Shown piece by piece: positions 7,086 through 12,882 of a stretch of DNA of 15,382 nt (its first letter is position 1; each line of letters opens with the position of its first letter). A program made the translations under genes and the position numbers. This stretch comes from RYN-133 sp036497285 (GTDB taxonomy: Bacteria; Actinomycetota; Actinomycetes; Mycobacteriales; Jatrophihabitantaceae): assembly GCA_036497285.1 (NCBI GenBank), contig DASXJR010000072.1, positions 1-15,382 of the forward strand, given 5' to 3'. The notes beneath the pieces were generated by a model that did no database searches, was not told the origin of the DNA, and was given only the letters and a program-made list of their open reading frames with translations.

Positions 7086-7838
7086 ATGACCGAACCGACG
7101 CGGGTGGGCGTACTCGGCGCCCGGGGCCGGATGGGCCAGCAGGTGTGCAAGGCGGTAGAGGCGGCGCCCGACCTCGACCTGGTCGCGACGGTCGACGTCG
7201 ACGACCCGTTGTCCGACCTCGCCGACGCCGGCGTACAGGTGCTGGTCGACTTCACCAATCCCGATGTCGTGATGGACAACCTGCGCTTCGCCATCGACCA
7301 GGGCATCCACGCGGTGGTCGGCACGACCGGATTCACCGCCGAGCGGCTCGACACCGTGCGCGACTGGCTCGCCGACCGTTCTGGGCTCGGTGTGATCGTC
7401 GCGCCGAACTTCGGCGTCGGCGCGGTGCTGTCGATGAAGTTCGCGCAACTGGCGGCAAAGTTCTACGACTCGGCCGAGGTGATCGAACTGCACCACGCCG
7501 GCAAGGTCGACGCGCCGTCCGGGACGGCCGTACGGACCGCCGCCTTGATCGCCGAGGCCCGCGCTGAGGCAGGACTGGGTGCGGTTCCCGATGCGACCAC
7601 GCAGTCGCTGGACGGTGCCCGGGGTGCCGAAGTCGACGGGGTGCGCGTGCACGCGGTACGCGCCGCCGGTCTGGTCGCCCACCAGGAGATCATCTTCGGG
7701 ACGGCGGGCGAGACCCTCACGATCCGGCACGACTCGCTCGACCGCGTCTCGTTCATGCCCGGCGTGCTGCTGGCCGCCCGCTCGGTCATGTCGCGGCCCG
7801 GGTTGACCGTCGGGATCGAGTCCTTGCTCGATCTGTGA
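7086..7838 (+). CDS. dapB: 4-hydroxy-tetrahydrodipicolinate reductase
   Basis: The 250-aa enzyme reduces hydroxy-tetrahydrodipicolinate to tetrahydrodipicolinate with NAD(P)H, in the diaminopimelate/lysine pathway that feeds cell-wall synthesis. Motifs: nucleotide-binding GARGRMG at residues 11-17, VVGTTGF at 78-83, APNFGVG at 106-112, and the catalytic segment ELHHAGKVDAPSGTA at 134-148 (His136/His137, Lys140). The frame is open upstream into pepR, but ATG 7086 gives the family N-terminus and follows GGGA at 7077-7080. The next gene begins at GTG 7835, overlapping the stop as GTGA, so the three genes pepR-dapB-mug are probably co-transcribed. Confidence 0.96.
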   Translation: MTEPTRVGVLGARGRMGQQVCKAVEAAPDLDLVATVDVDDPLSDLADAGVQVLVDFTNPDVVMDNLRFAIDQGIHAVVGTTGFTAERLDTVRDWLADRSGLGVIVAPNFGVGAVLSMKFAQLAAKFYDSAEVIELHHAGKVDAPSGTAVRTAALIAEARAEAGLGAVPDATTQSLDGARGAEVDGVRVHAVRAAGLVAHQEIIFGTAGETLTIRHDSLDRVSFMPGVLLAARSVMSRPGLTVGIESLLDL

Positions 7839-8377
7839 AACTCACCCCACGAAACCGCTCCGCAAGGACCACTCCGCGCTTTCGCGGGGACCCCGAACTA
7901 CGGGACGTCCTGGCCCCTGGCCTGCGGGCCGTGTTCGTCGGCACCCGCGGGCGTAACGGCTCACCGCACGGTCGGCATTACTACGACGGCGCGGGCAACC
8001 AGTTCTGGAACCTGCTGCACCTGTCGGGGCTCACCCGGGTGCGGCTCGACCCGTCCGACGACGCGACGCTGCCGACGTACGGGTACGGGCTGACCGATCT
8101 GGTCTGGCGTGGCGACACGCCCGACCTCGCCGCGTTGCAGCGGGCGCTGCGACGCGCTCGTCCGCGCGTCGTCGCCTTCGTCAGCAAAACCGCGGCGACC
8201 TCGTACGCCCGCGAGGTGGGGGAGCGACTGCCGCGTACATACGGTCCGCTGTCGTGGACGGTCGTCGGCCTGCCCGCCTTCGTGCTGCCCGGCCCGTCCG
8301 GTGCGAACAACGCGATGTCGGTGCCACTGCGCGCGGCGCTGTGGCGCGACCTCGACGACTTCATCGAGTCGGTCTAG
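7835..8377 (+). CDS. mug: Mug-like mismatch-specific DNA glycosylase
   Basis: The 180-aa protein belongs to the uracil-DNA-glycosylase fold, Mug (G:T/U mismatch) branch. VLAPGLRAVFVGT at residues 25-37 aligns closely with the E. coli Mug segment ILAPGLRVVFCGIN, NQFWNLLHLSGLT at 55-67 with NRFWKVIYQAGFT, and LPGPSGANNA at 151-160 with the DNA-intercalating LPNPSGLSR loop. The catalytic Asn of motif GINPG is replaced by Arg38 (GTRGR), so activity may differ from classical Mug. Roughly the first 20 residues are basic and extra compared with E. coli. The start GTG overlaps the dapB stop. It ends one base before the stop of a convergent gene. Confidence 0.82.
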   Translation: MKLTPRNRSARTTPRFRGDPELRDVLAPGLRAVFVGTRGRNGSPHGRHYYDGAGNQFWNLLHLSGLTRVRLDPSDDATLPTYGYGLTDLVWRGDTPDLAALQRALRRARPRVVAFVSKTAATSYAREVGERLPRTYGPLSWTVVGLPAFVLPGPSGANNAMSVPLRAALWRDLDDFIESV

Positions 8378-8378
8378 G

Positions 8379-8978
8379 TCAATCCCGTCCGACGTGGGTG
8401 TCGAGCCAGTGGACGAGCGGACCGATGCCCTTCCACGCCTTGGTGATCTCGGTCCTGGCCTTCGGGCTTGCGAGCCACTCCGGGCAGCCGTACTCGCGGT
8501 GCGCCGTCAGCGTCTTGTAGCGCAGCAGGTCATTGCGCGGATGGTCCTTGTCGTAGCCGGCCGGCACCCGGGACAGCTGATGCCCGCCGATCTCGAAGCC
8601 CTTGCGCTTGACCGCCGTGATCGCCTTCGCCAGCGCGTTGCCGGGCACGTCCTGGTCGATCGCGCGGCGCATGCGCTCGACCTGGGCGGAGCTGGTGTCC
8701 CAGTAGCCGCCGGCGACGAACAAGCCGGATGCCGCGATGTGCAGGTACATCGAGGACTCGCCGAACCAGATGCCCTGGTGGGTCTTGTACGGCGTCTTGT
8801 CCTTGCTGAAGCGCACGTCGCGGTACGGACGGAAGAACTTGGGGGTGCCGAAGTCCTTGGCCAGCGCATCGGCGAGGGCCGCCATCGGCGCCTTCACCTG
8901 CTCGTCGTATAAGTGCTTGTGCTCGGTCCAGAACGCCTTGCTGTTGTCCGCCTCGAGGTCGTGGTTGTCTAGACGCAC
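8379..8978 (-). pseudogene. DUF2461 (TIGR02453) family gene, 5'-truncated
   Basis: The 199-aa frame carries the DUF2461 hallmarks: LEADNSKAFWTEHKHLYDE near the N-terminus, then FRPYRDVRFSKDKTPYKTHQG at about 49-69 and GYDKDHPRNDLLRYKTLTAHREYG later. The biochemical function of the family is unknown. Family members normally have about a dozen residues ahead of the LExDN segment (a GFxxxALxFYxxL-like stretch). Here that stretch is missing and the only available start is GTG 8978, without a ribosome-binding site; the frame runs upstream into unrelated sequence until a TAG at 9075-9077. The loss coincides with the border of the phage-like region, so insertion probably removed the 5' end and promoter. 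It could still be an expressed gene using a new start. Confidence 0.65.
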
Positions 8979-9036
8979 AGACGCGCCGGAAGGGCGGTCC
9001 AGCGAGCCGCGCGGTATGTGAAGTGCCTCACCACGA

Positions 9037-9076
9037 GAGTGTCCCAGAGCGTCCCGGAGCGTCCCGGAGCGTCCCT
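9037..9076. repeat. Four tandem copies of a 10-bp unit
   Basis: GAGTGTCCCA, GAGCGTCCCG, GAGCGTCCCG and GAGCGTCCCT follow each other without gaps, about 60 bases from the DUF2461 truncation point. One helical turn per copy means a protein bound to each would sit on the same face of the DNA. Confidence 0.85.
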
Positions 9077-9092
9077 AGATACTGAAAGACCG

Positions 9093-9224
9093 CTGAGCGC
9101 AGGGGTCATCGAGTTAGCTATAACAGCCAGGGGGTAGAACGCCCGTCGCGCTGAGGTCAACCTGAGCGCCAGGGGTGGAGAGTTAGCTATCCGTGCCAGG
9201 GCCAATATGAGGCCAACCTGAGCG
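9093..9224. repeat. Interleaved imperfect direct repeats
   Basis: One 29-bp unit (9093-9121 and 9162-9190, period 69) shares the start CTGAGCGC and the end GAGTTAGCTAT, with a few differences between. A second 17-bp unit, TGAGGTCAACCTGAGCG (9152-9168), recurs as TGAGGCCAACCTGAGCG (9208-9224), one mismatch, period 56. They could be arm-type integrase or excisionase sites, repressor operators or iterons; the sequence alone does not decide. Confidence 0.75.
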
Positions 9225-9316
9225 ACCACGAAGCCTAGTTGACTTCTTTTGCCAGGGACGCACACGGCCCCACCTAGACCGCACGGCCGTCGCCCCTCCG
9301 TCCGACCGGCCGCGCC

Positions 9317-9374
9317 GCGGTCATCGACCTTGCAGCTTTGAGGCGCCCGAGACTCGCTCAAGGTCGATGACCGC
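9317..9374 (+). terminator. 16-bp perfect inverted repeat followed by a T-run (possible terminator/attenuator)
   Basis: GCGGTCATCGACCTTG (9317-9332) and CAAGGTCGATGACCGC (9359-9374) are exact reverse complements with a 26-base loop. TTTTT follows at 9380-9384, after five bases. In plus-strand RNA this would be a strong hairpin about 60 bases ahead of the first gene of the element, suggesting attenuation or a short leader RNA. The large loop is unusual for a plain intrinsic terminator, so an operator or origin structure is also possible. Confidence 0.5.
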
Positions 9375-9432
9375 ACCCCTTTTTCCCCGCAACGTTTCCG
9401 AAACAGTCACGACCCGAGTCGGGAGGCTCATG

Positions 9433-9672
9433 ATGGCAACACCCCTGCAAGACGCCGCCGCGAAAGTCGCAGCGGCGGCACGACACGCACAGCGCAACCC
9501 GGCCGACCCGGCCGCTGCACTCCACCTCAACGCCGCAATCGAACACCTCGCCGCAGTGCGCACGACTCACGCAATCGGCGACGCGATCAGCGGTCGACGA
9601 CTCGCGCCAGACGCGCAGCGCCGCATCCTCGTCGCGGTCGCCGCGGGCCTCGGTCCCGGTGCAGCCGCATGA
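9433..9672 (+). CDS. 79-aa phage-type protein, function unknown
   Basis: A small Ala-rich, probably all-helical soluble protein, first in a chain of overlapping plus-strand genes. I prefer ATG 9433 (MATPLQDAAAKV) because GGGAGG at 9421-9426 is six bases upstream; the adjacent ATG 9430 is only three bases from it, and an in-frame ATG at 9367 lies inside the hairpin region. It contains no motif I recognise; the segment AAALHLNAAIEHLAAVRTTH could be a helical hairpin. The stop overlaps the next start as ATGA, so the two are translationally coupled. Confidence 0.6.
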   Translation: MATPLQDAAAKVAAAARHAQRNPADPAAALHLNAAIEHLAAVRTTHAIGDAISGRRLAPDAQRRILVAVAAGLGPGAAA

Positions 9673-10043
9673 GTCGCCGCGATCACCGCAGCCCTCACTA
9701 TCGAGACGGCGTTACGTGGTTGTACGCAGTGCGGCACGACCCGAATCTGTCCAACCTTGCGCGCGCAATCGCACTCGACACGTTTGAGCAGGACCGCCTA
9801 CCCGTCACGCTTGACGCCGCGCGACTTGCAGCCGAGCACGGAGTCACCGAACGGGACGTCTGGCTCAGCGTCGACGAACTACAGGACGACAACGGGCCCC
9901 GCTACCTCCGTCTATTCCAGGACGGCGCGGCATTCCTCAATTTTGACCGCTGGCAAGTTCGCGACCTGGCACGCCAGCTCGCACGAAACAACCGCACCAC
10001 GATTGGACGCGTACTCCAAGATGCAGCACAACGCACAGCCTGA
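9669..10043 (+). CDS. 124-aa protein with probable winged-helix fold
   Basis: The protein starts at an ATGA overlap with the previous gene. The middle part, LDAARLAAEHGVTERDVWLSVDELQD (about residues 46-72), has the spacing of a helix-turn-helix, and the segment before it (WLYAVRHDPNLSNLARAIALDTFEQ) resembles the first helices of replication-associated winged-helix proteins. The C-terminus is basic (RQLARNNRTTIGR). No family can be named with confidence. Its position directly before a second helix-turn-helix protein whose gene contains origin-like repeats suggests a job in replication or its control. It overlaps the next gene by 23 bases. Confidence 0.65.
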   Translation: MSRRDHRSPHYRDGVTWLYAVRHDPNLSNLARAIALDTFEQDRLPVTLDAARLAAEHGVTERDVWLSVDELQDDNGPRYLRLFQDGAAFLNFDRWQVRDLARQLARNNRTTIGRVLQDAAQRTA

Positions 10044-10647
10044 CCCGACTGAACCGCACCGCGTCGATTCGTGGCCGGCGCTCCGTGCATGGCGACTCGC
10101 CATCCACGGCACCGACCTAACGCCGCGCGCAAAGCTAATCGGTCTGCTCGTCGCCGACCACATCAATCACACGCGCCAGTGGCAGGCATGGCCCGCACAG
10201 GCCACGCTTGCGACGCTGTCCGGCGACGGTGACGACCGGAGGAATGTCCGGCGCAATCTGGCCGAACTCGTCACCGCAGGATGGTTGACGGTCACACAGG
10301 CCGGCGGTCCACGCCGATCGGCCCGCTACGCGCTCAGCACGCCTACGGGCGTAGATGCAACGCCCGTAACTGCCCTTACGGGCGTAGATGCAACGCCCAT
10401 AACAGTTATGGGCGTAGATACGACGCCCGCTGATGGCGTAGATACAACGCCCGCTGATGGCGTAGATACAACGCCACGAATTCCTAGGACGACCGTAAGG
10501 AAGGGCCTAGGGAATTCAGAGAGTCAAGATCGCGGAACGTCCGGCGCCGACCCGGCCCGCGCTTACGCGCGTCCGGTCGCGCCGTCCAACGGCGACAGGG
10601 AAGCACGCATCGCGGCCAGGCTCGCACTGTACGGAGGCACGGCGTGA
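10021..10647 (+). CDS. Helix-turn-helix replication-initiator-like protein with GVDxTP repeats
   Basis: The 208-aa protein has a winged helix-turn-helix of the HTH_36 kind (about residues 33-106): LTPRAKLIGLLVADHIN, a WPAQATLATLSG turn, NVRRNLAELVTAGWLTV recognition helix and a basic wing GGPRRSARYALS. Such domains are common at the N-terminus of phage replication initiators. Residues 110-152 contain five GVDxTP repeats encoded by dyad-symmetric DNA units, followed by a 56-residue low-complexity C-terminus. I chose ATG 10021; no strong ribosome-binding site is present, and the start lies inside the preceding gene. The frame is open further upstream, but that overlap would be long. The stop overlaps the next start as GTGA. 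Initiator function is inferred from fold plus the embedded repeats; a transcription regulator is the alternative. Confidence 0.7.
   Translation: MQHNAQPDPTEPHRVDSWPALRAWRLAIHGTDLTPRAKLIGLLVADHINHTRQWQAWPAQATLATLSGDGDDRRNVRRNLAELVTAGWLTVTQAGGPRRSARYALSTPTGVDATPVTALTGVDATPITVMGVDTTPADGVDTTPADGVDTTPRIPRTTVRKGLGNSESQDRGTSGADPARAYARPVAPSNGDREARIAARLALYGGTA
10344..10476. repeat. Five iteron-like dyad repeats inside the initiator-like gene (putative replication origin)
   Basis: Five 19-bp units of consensus KGGCGTAGATRCRACGCCM start at 10347, 10380, 10410, 10434 and 10458, with periods 33, 30, 24 and 24. Each unit is itself a hairpin (GGGCGT ... ACGCCC); the first extends to 9-bp perfect arms (10344-10352 and 10360-10368). 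Neighbouring units also pair with each other, e.g. CGCCCATAAC (10394-10403) with GTTATGGGCG (10405-10414). All periods are multiples of three, which keeps the frame. The layout is like phage lambda, where iterons lie in gene O. Confidence 0.7.
10478..10517. repeat. Imperfect inverted repeat beside the iteron-like array
   Basis: GAATTCCTAGG (10478-10488) and CCTAGGGAATTC (10506-10517) are reverse complements apart from one extra base in the right arm. The stretch is visibly richer in A/T than its surroundings and directly follows the last dyad repeat, as an unwinding region would in an origin. It lies within the coding sequence. Confidence 0.5.
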
Positions 10648-11126
10648 CCACCGAACGATTCCTAACCGTCGGGCGGTCAATGAAGCTCGACGCGCACGTC
10701 ATCCTCGTTGTCGAAGCAACACGCGACGACCTCGACGCCGAGCAAGCCCTCACGGTGGTCGGCATCCTCGCCCGTCTCGCACTCAACGTCAGCGGCGCGC
10801 TCGAAGCGACGGCGCAGGACCACAAGTGCCGCGGTCGCCTCTACCGCGACGACGACACACCCGACGCCGAGGTCGTTGACGCGTACCGCAACGGAGGGTG
10901 CTGCGACGCGTTCCTGATCGACCCCGAGACATACAACGCAGCACGCGACCGCGGCGACTACAGCGAAGGCGACTTTGAATACGCGCTCGACGCGCCCACC
11001 CTCGCCGTGCACGTGCCGGCCAACCGCGAGAAGTCATGGACGGCATACCTGCACACCGCCATCGACAACCTCATCGAACGCGACCGCGCACTCATCACCG
11101 CAGAGGCGCACGCATCGAACACCTAA
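10644..11126 (+). CDS. 160-aa element protein, function unknown
   Basis: The start GTG overlaps the previous stop as GTGA and has GGAGG at 10633-10637 six bases upstream, so it is well supported; ATG 10680 is a weaker alternative. The protein is acidic with many Asp/Glu and has three cysteines in the pattern KCRGR and GGCCDAF around the middle. The segment DAEQALTVVGILARLALNVSGALEATAQDH looks like two amphipathic helices. I recognise no family. Codon use (many GCA, CGC, ACA) is like the other genes of this run and unlike the dapB region. Confidence 0.65.
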   Translation: MTTERFLTVGRSMKLDAHVILVVEATRDDLDAEQALTVVGILARLALNVSGALEATAQDHKCRGRLYRDDDTPDAEVVDAYRNGGCCDAFLIDPETYNAARDRGDYSEGDFEYALDAPTLAVHVPANREKSWTAYLHTAIDNLIERDRALITAEAHASNT

Positions 11127-11142
11127 CCGAAGGACACCCGCC

Positions 11143-11292
11143 ATGACCTACGCACAGCGCAAAGCACAGCATCTCGCAACCATGCGTGCGATCACCAACG
11201 GACCGCGCGTGCAAGTCGGCCCGACACACGCGCACCCGCTGCTCAATCGCGGATGCGTCCACACGCGGCCACGTCGAACGGCAGCCGCCTAA
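11143..11292 (+). CDS. 49-aa basic small protein
   Basis: ATG 11143 is preceded by AAGGA (11130-11134) at eight bases, the best argument for a real gene. It lies 16 bases after the previous stop on the same strand. The product starts MTYAQRKAQHLATMRAI, is rich in Arg and His with one Cys, and could be a small nucleic-acid-binding protein, but no motif supports that. The frame is open upstream inside the previous gene, so start choice rests on the ribosome-binding site. Confidence 0.45.
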   Translation: MTYAQRKAQHLATMRAITNGPRVQVGPTHAHPLLNRGCVHTRPRRTAAA

Positions 11293-11534
11293 GCTGCGCG
11301 CTCCGCGCGGGCCTGCCACCGTCTCGCGCGGCCCTCAGAGGCCGTCTGCGCGTTCGGGCTATCCCGAGACACCGGCCCGGCCGTGATCGTCGATCACCGT
11401 CGACGACGCGGCCAGTGGCCGGCACCTTATCGACGACCTCGACGACCCTGCCGACCTCGACGACGCCGCAGCTTGACCGCGTCGTCACCCATAACCGCGG
11501 CAATGCCGCAGCACAACCGCACGGAGGTACGCCC
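11293..11534. other. Short gap with a 13-bp palindrome and a possible decayed reading frame
   Basis: TGATCGTCGATCA (11384-11396) is a perfect palindrome about a central T and may be an operator. A GTG-started 51-codon frame (11383-11538) ends in an ATGA overlap with the next gene but is extremely Arg-rich and has no ribosome-binding site. The alternative frame reads like an acidic protein tail (LIDDLDDPADLDDAAA, to TGA 11474-11476) but has no start codon. I do not call either a gene. Confidence 0.4.
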
Positions 11535-11882
11535 ATGAACCACATCGAACTGCCCGGCCAAGCCGGACTCAACGCCGAGCAGCGCATCGCGGCCGAGCTG
11601 CGCGCCAAGCTGCACCGGCCAACCGACAACACCTCGGACCCGGCGCGCCAGGCTGAGCGCGTCCACGAGGCAGAGCGTGCCGCAGCGGTCGAGGCACAGC
11701 AGGCCGCCCTGACGCCGGCGGCCACACCAGTACCGCAGCGCATGGCACCCAATCCGGCGCAGGGTTCATCGCACAGCGGCAACGTCGTCGAGGCGCCGGT
11801 CACCGGCGCGACGTCCGCGGAGCGCATTCGACAGATCACGCGCGCCAAGTTCGACAACGCCGCACTGCCCAACCAGCACTGA
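11535..11882 (+). CDS. 115-aa element protein, function unknown
   Basis: ATG 11535 has GGAGG (11523-11527) seven bases upstream, a convincing start; the open frame further upstream to 11253 is not needed. The protein begins MNHIELPGQAGLNAEQRIAAELRAKL, is rich in Ala, Gln, Glu and Arg, and ends with ATSAERIRQITRAKFDNAALPNQH. The first half is predicted helical; the middle is Pro/Ala-rich and probably disordered. No family recognised. It is followed after 18 bases by the next gene on the same strand. Confidence 0.6.
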   Translation: MNHIELPGQAGLNAEQRIAAELRAKLHRPTDNTSDPARQAERVHEAERAAAVEAQQAALTPAATPVPQRMAPNPAQGSSHSGNVVEAPVTGATSAERIRQITRAKFDNAALPNQH

Positions 11883-11900
11883 CGAATGAGAGAAGACACA

Positions 11901-12404
11901 ATGACCGCAACCAAGCAGAGCAGCGTCAAGCTCCCTGACCTTCGCATCGCATTTCGAAATGCAGTGCGCGCTGGCGAATCAGGTGCGACCCAGTACGCAG
12001 CGTGGAAGCGCGCGCATGTCGAGCAGTCCGCCGCGATCGCGGAGCGGAACCGAGAAAATGGCTCCCGCATTACCCGGATCAATGAACGACGCACCGCTGA
12101 GCGTGCGTTCCTCGTGCCTGAGGCTCGCTGCCTGGTCAGTAACCGCGAACTTGTCGGCCGCTCAATCGGCGCGAATGTCGGCGGGCAGCCCGTCACATAT
12201 ACGGCCGCCATGCACGATCAGCGCGTCCGCGTCTGGCGTGAACGACTCTCCGCCTACTTGGGGTATGACTGCTCTGACGTCGAGCCTGGCGACATGAACG
12301 TCATCCCGTACGTCGAGCCTGACCAGTTCACCGCTGAGCCGATGCCTGCCGGGCCACGCGAATACGGTGCAGAGCTAGAGGCTGCCGTAACCGAGAGCGA
12401 GTAG
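11901..12404 (+). CDS. 167-aa element protein, function unknown
   Basis: The frame opens at ATG 11886, but ATG 11901 is preceded by a purine-rich AGAGAAG sequence at suitable distance, so I start there (MTATKQSSVKLPDLRIAF). The N-terminal half is basic and helical (FRNAVRAGESGATQYAAWKRAHVEQSAAIAERNRENGSR), the C-terminal third is acidic with several Pro residues. A segment IGANVGGQPVTYTAAMHDQRVRVWRERLSAYLGYDC may be the folded core. I recognise no family. It is the last gene of the plus-strand run and stops just before a strong hairpin. Confidence 0.65.
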   Translation: MTATKQSSVKLPDLRIAFRNAVRAGESGATQYAAWKRAHVEQSAAIAERNRENGSRITRINERRTAERAFLVPEARCLVSNRELVGRSIGANVGGQPVTYTAAMHDQRVRVWRERLSAYLGYDCSDVEPGDMNVIPYVEPDQFTAEPMPAGPREYGAELEAAVTESE

Positions 12405-12456
12405 CGACACGGGGCGAGGTCAAGTCCAGCCGGTGGACTTGACCTCGCGCGTGTCG
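12405..12456. terminator. Bidirectional hairpin between convergent genes
   Basis: Outer arms CGACACG (12405-12411) and CGTGTCG (12450-12456) plus inner arms GCGAGGTCAAGTCCA (12414-12428) and TGGACTTGACCTCGC (12434-12448) pair perfectly, 22 pairs in all, with a GG/G internal mismatch and a GCCGG loop. It begins at the base after the plus-strand stop and covers the minus-strand stop (12420-12422), so it can end transcription from both sides. There is no T-run, as is frequent in high-GC bacteria. Confidence 0.8.
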
Positions 12457-12602
12457 CCGGCCTCGCGTCGCCGCACAGCCTCGCGGGTGACACGGATTCG
12501 TTCGGCAGCGCTCGCGACCAGAGCATTCCCGTCCGCAATCACGATGCGGCTGCGACGCAGCGCCGCATCAACCGACCGGTGAAGCTCGTCGTTCCGAGGC
12601 AC
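12420..12602 (-). CDS. Small minus-strand protein (about 60 aa), function unknown
   Basis: This is the only minus-strand gene I support in the element. The part from GTG 12602 reads as a plausible helical protein (MPRNDELHRSVDAALRRSR ... ASAAERIRVTREAVRRREA) with G/C-rich third positions. Upstream in-frame starts exist: TTG at 12623-12621, which has GGGGAAG just before it, and others out to 12698, so the true N-terminus is uncertain. The gene ends inside the shared hairpin, and that shared terminator is the strongest sign that it is real. The basic helical composition would fit a regulator or small DNA-associated protein, but there is no motif. Confidence 0.5.
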   Translation of the reverse strand: MPRNDELHRSVDAALRRSRIVIADGNALVASAAERIRVTREAVRRREAGDTREVKSTGWT

Positions 12603-12882
12603 GCCGTCACGGTAGGCCCTCAACCGTCTTCCCCGGCAGCGCAGGCGACGCAAGAAACACTCCCGAAGTGACCGGGAGCGGTGACCCCCCACCGCCACAC
12701 CGCGGCACGCAACACCTCCGCAGGCGGCCGAGCGCGTCCGACCTGTCCCGAATGACCGGCCCGGTTACCCCCCTACCGGCACCGCTGCAGCACCCATCCC
12801 AAGGCTTGTCTTTGGTGCGCCGATCTGAAACGAACACCCCTGCCCGGAATGGGCGAATGCATGCACCTCGAAAGGCCCCAAA
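12603..12882. other. 280-bp gap upstream of the terminase small subunit (candidate cos/packaging region)
   Basis: No well-supported gene. It contains a small hairpin CTCCCG (12660-12665) / CGGGAG (12673-12678), two C-runs (CCCCCC near 12685 and CCCCCC near 12770) and a direct CGGTTACCCCCCTACCGG stretch with short inverted ends. Phage packaging sites often lie just before the terminase small subunit gene, so this is where one would look. A Pro-rich plus-strand frame ending at 12886 overlaps the next start but lacks a ribosome-binding site. Confidence 0.35.

Larger units (their letters stand above)
8979..9432. other. Gene-free left border of the phage-like element
   Basis: No convincing ORF is seen on either strand across these 454 bases. 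The region holds a tandem 10-bp repeat (9037-9076), two overlapping families of longer direct repeats (9093-9224), four scattered GCCAGGG words (9126, 9168, 9195, 9251) and a perfect 16-bp inverted repeat (9317-9374). A TTGACT (9239-9244) looks like a -35 box but has no matching -10. The density of repeats next to the truncated DUF2461 gene fits an attachment-site/control region of an integrated element; that role is inference. Confidence 0.6.

Noticed and set aside
8737..9021. 94-codon plus-strand frame crossing the element border
   Set aside because: It is the reverse reading of the DUF2461 gene for most of its length and has no ribosome-binding site or family features.
9239..9261. TTGACT as a promoter for the element's first gene
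   Set aside because: No TATAAT-like box is found 16-18 bases downstream, and the hairpin lies between it and the gene; kept only as a remark in the border region entry.
10344..10476. CRISPR array in place of the iteron-like repeats
   Set aside because: The units are 19 bp with 5-14 bp between them, lie in frame inside a protein gene, and have no cas genes nearby; spacers are far too short.
11383..11538. 51-codon GTG frame whose stop overlaps the next start as ATGA
   Set aside because: No ribosome-binding site and almost half Arg/Pro; the neighbouring frame reads more like protein but has no start codon. Neither is supported.
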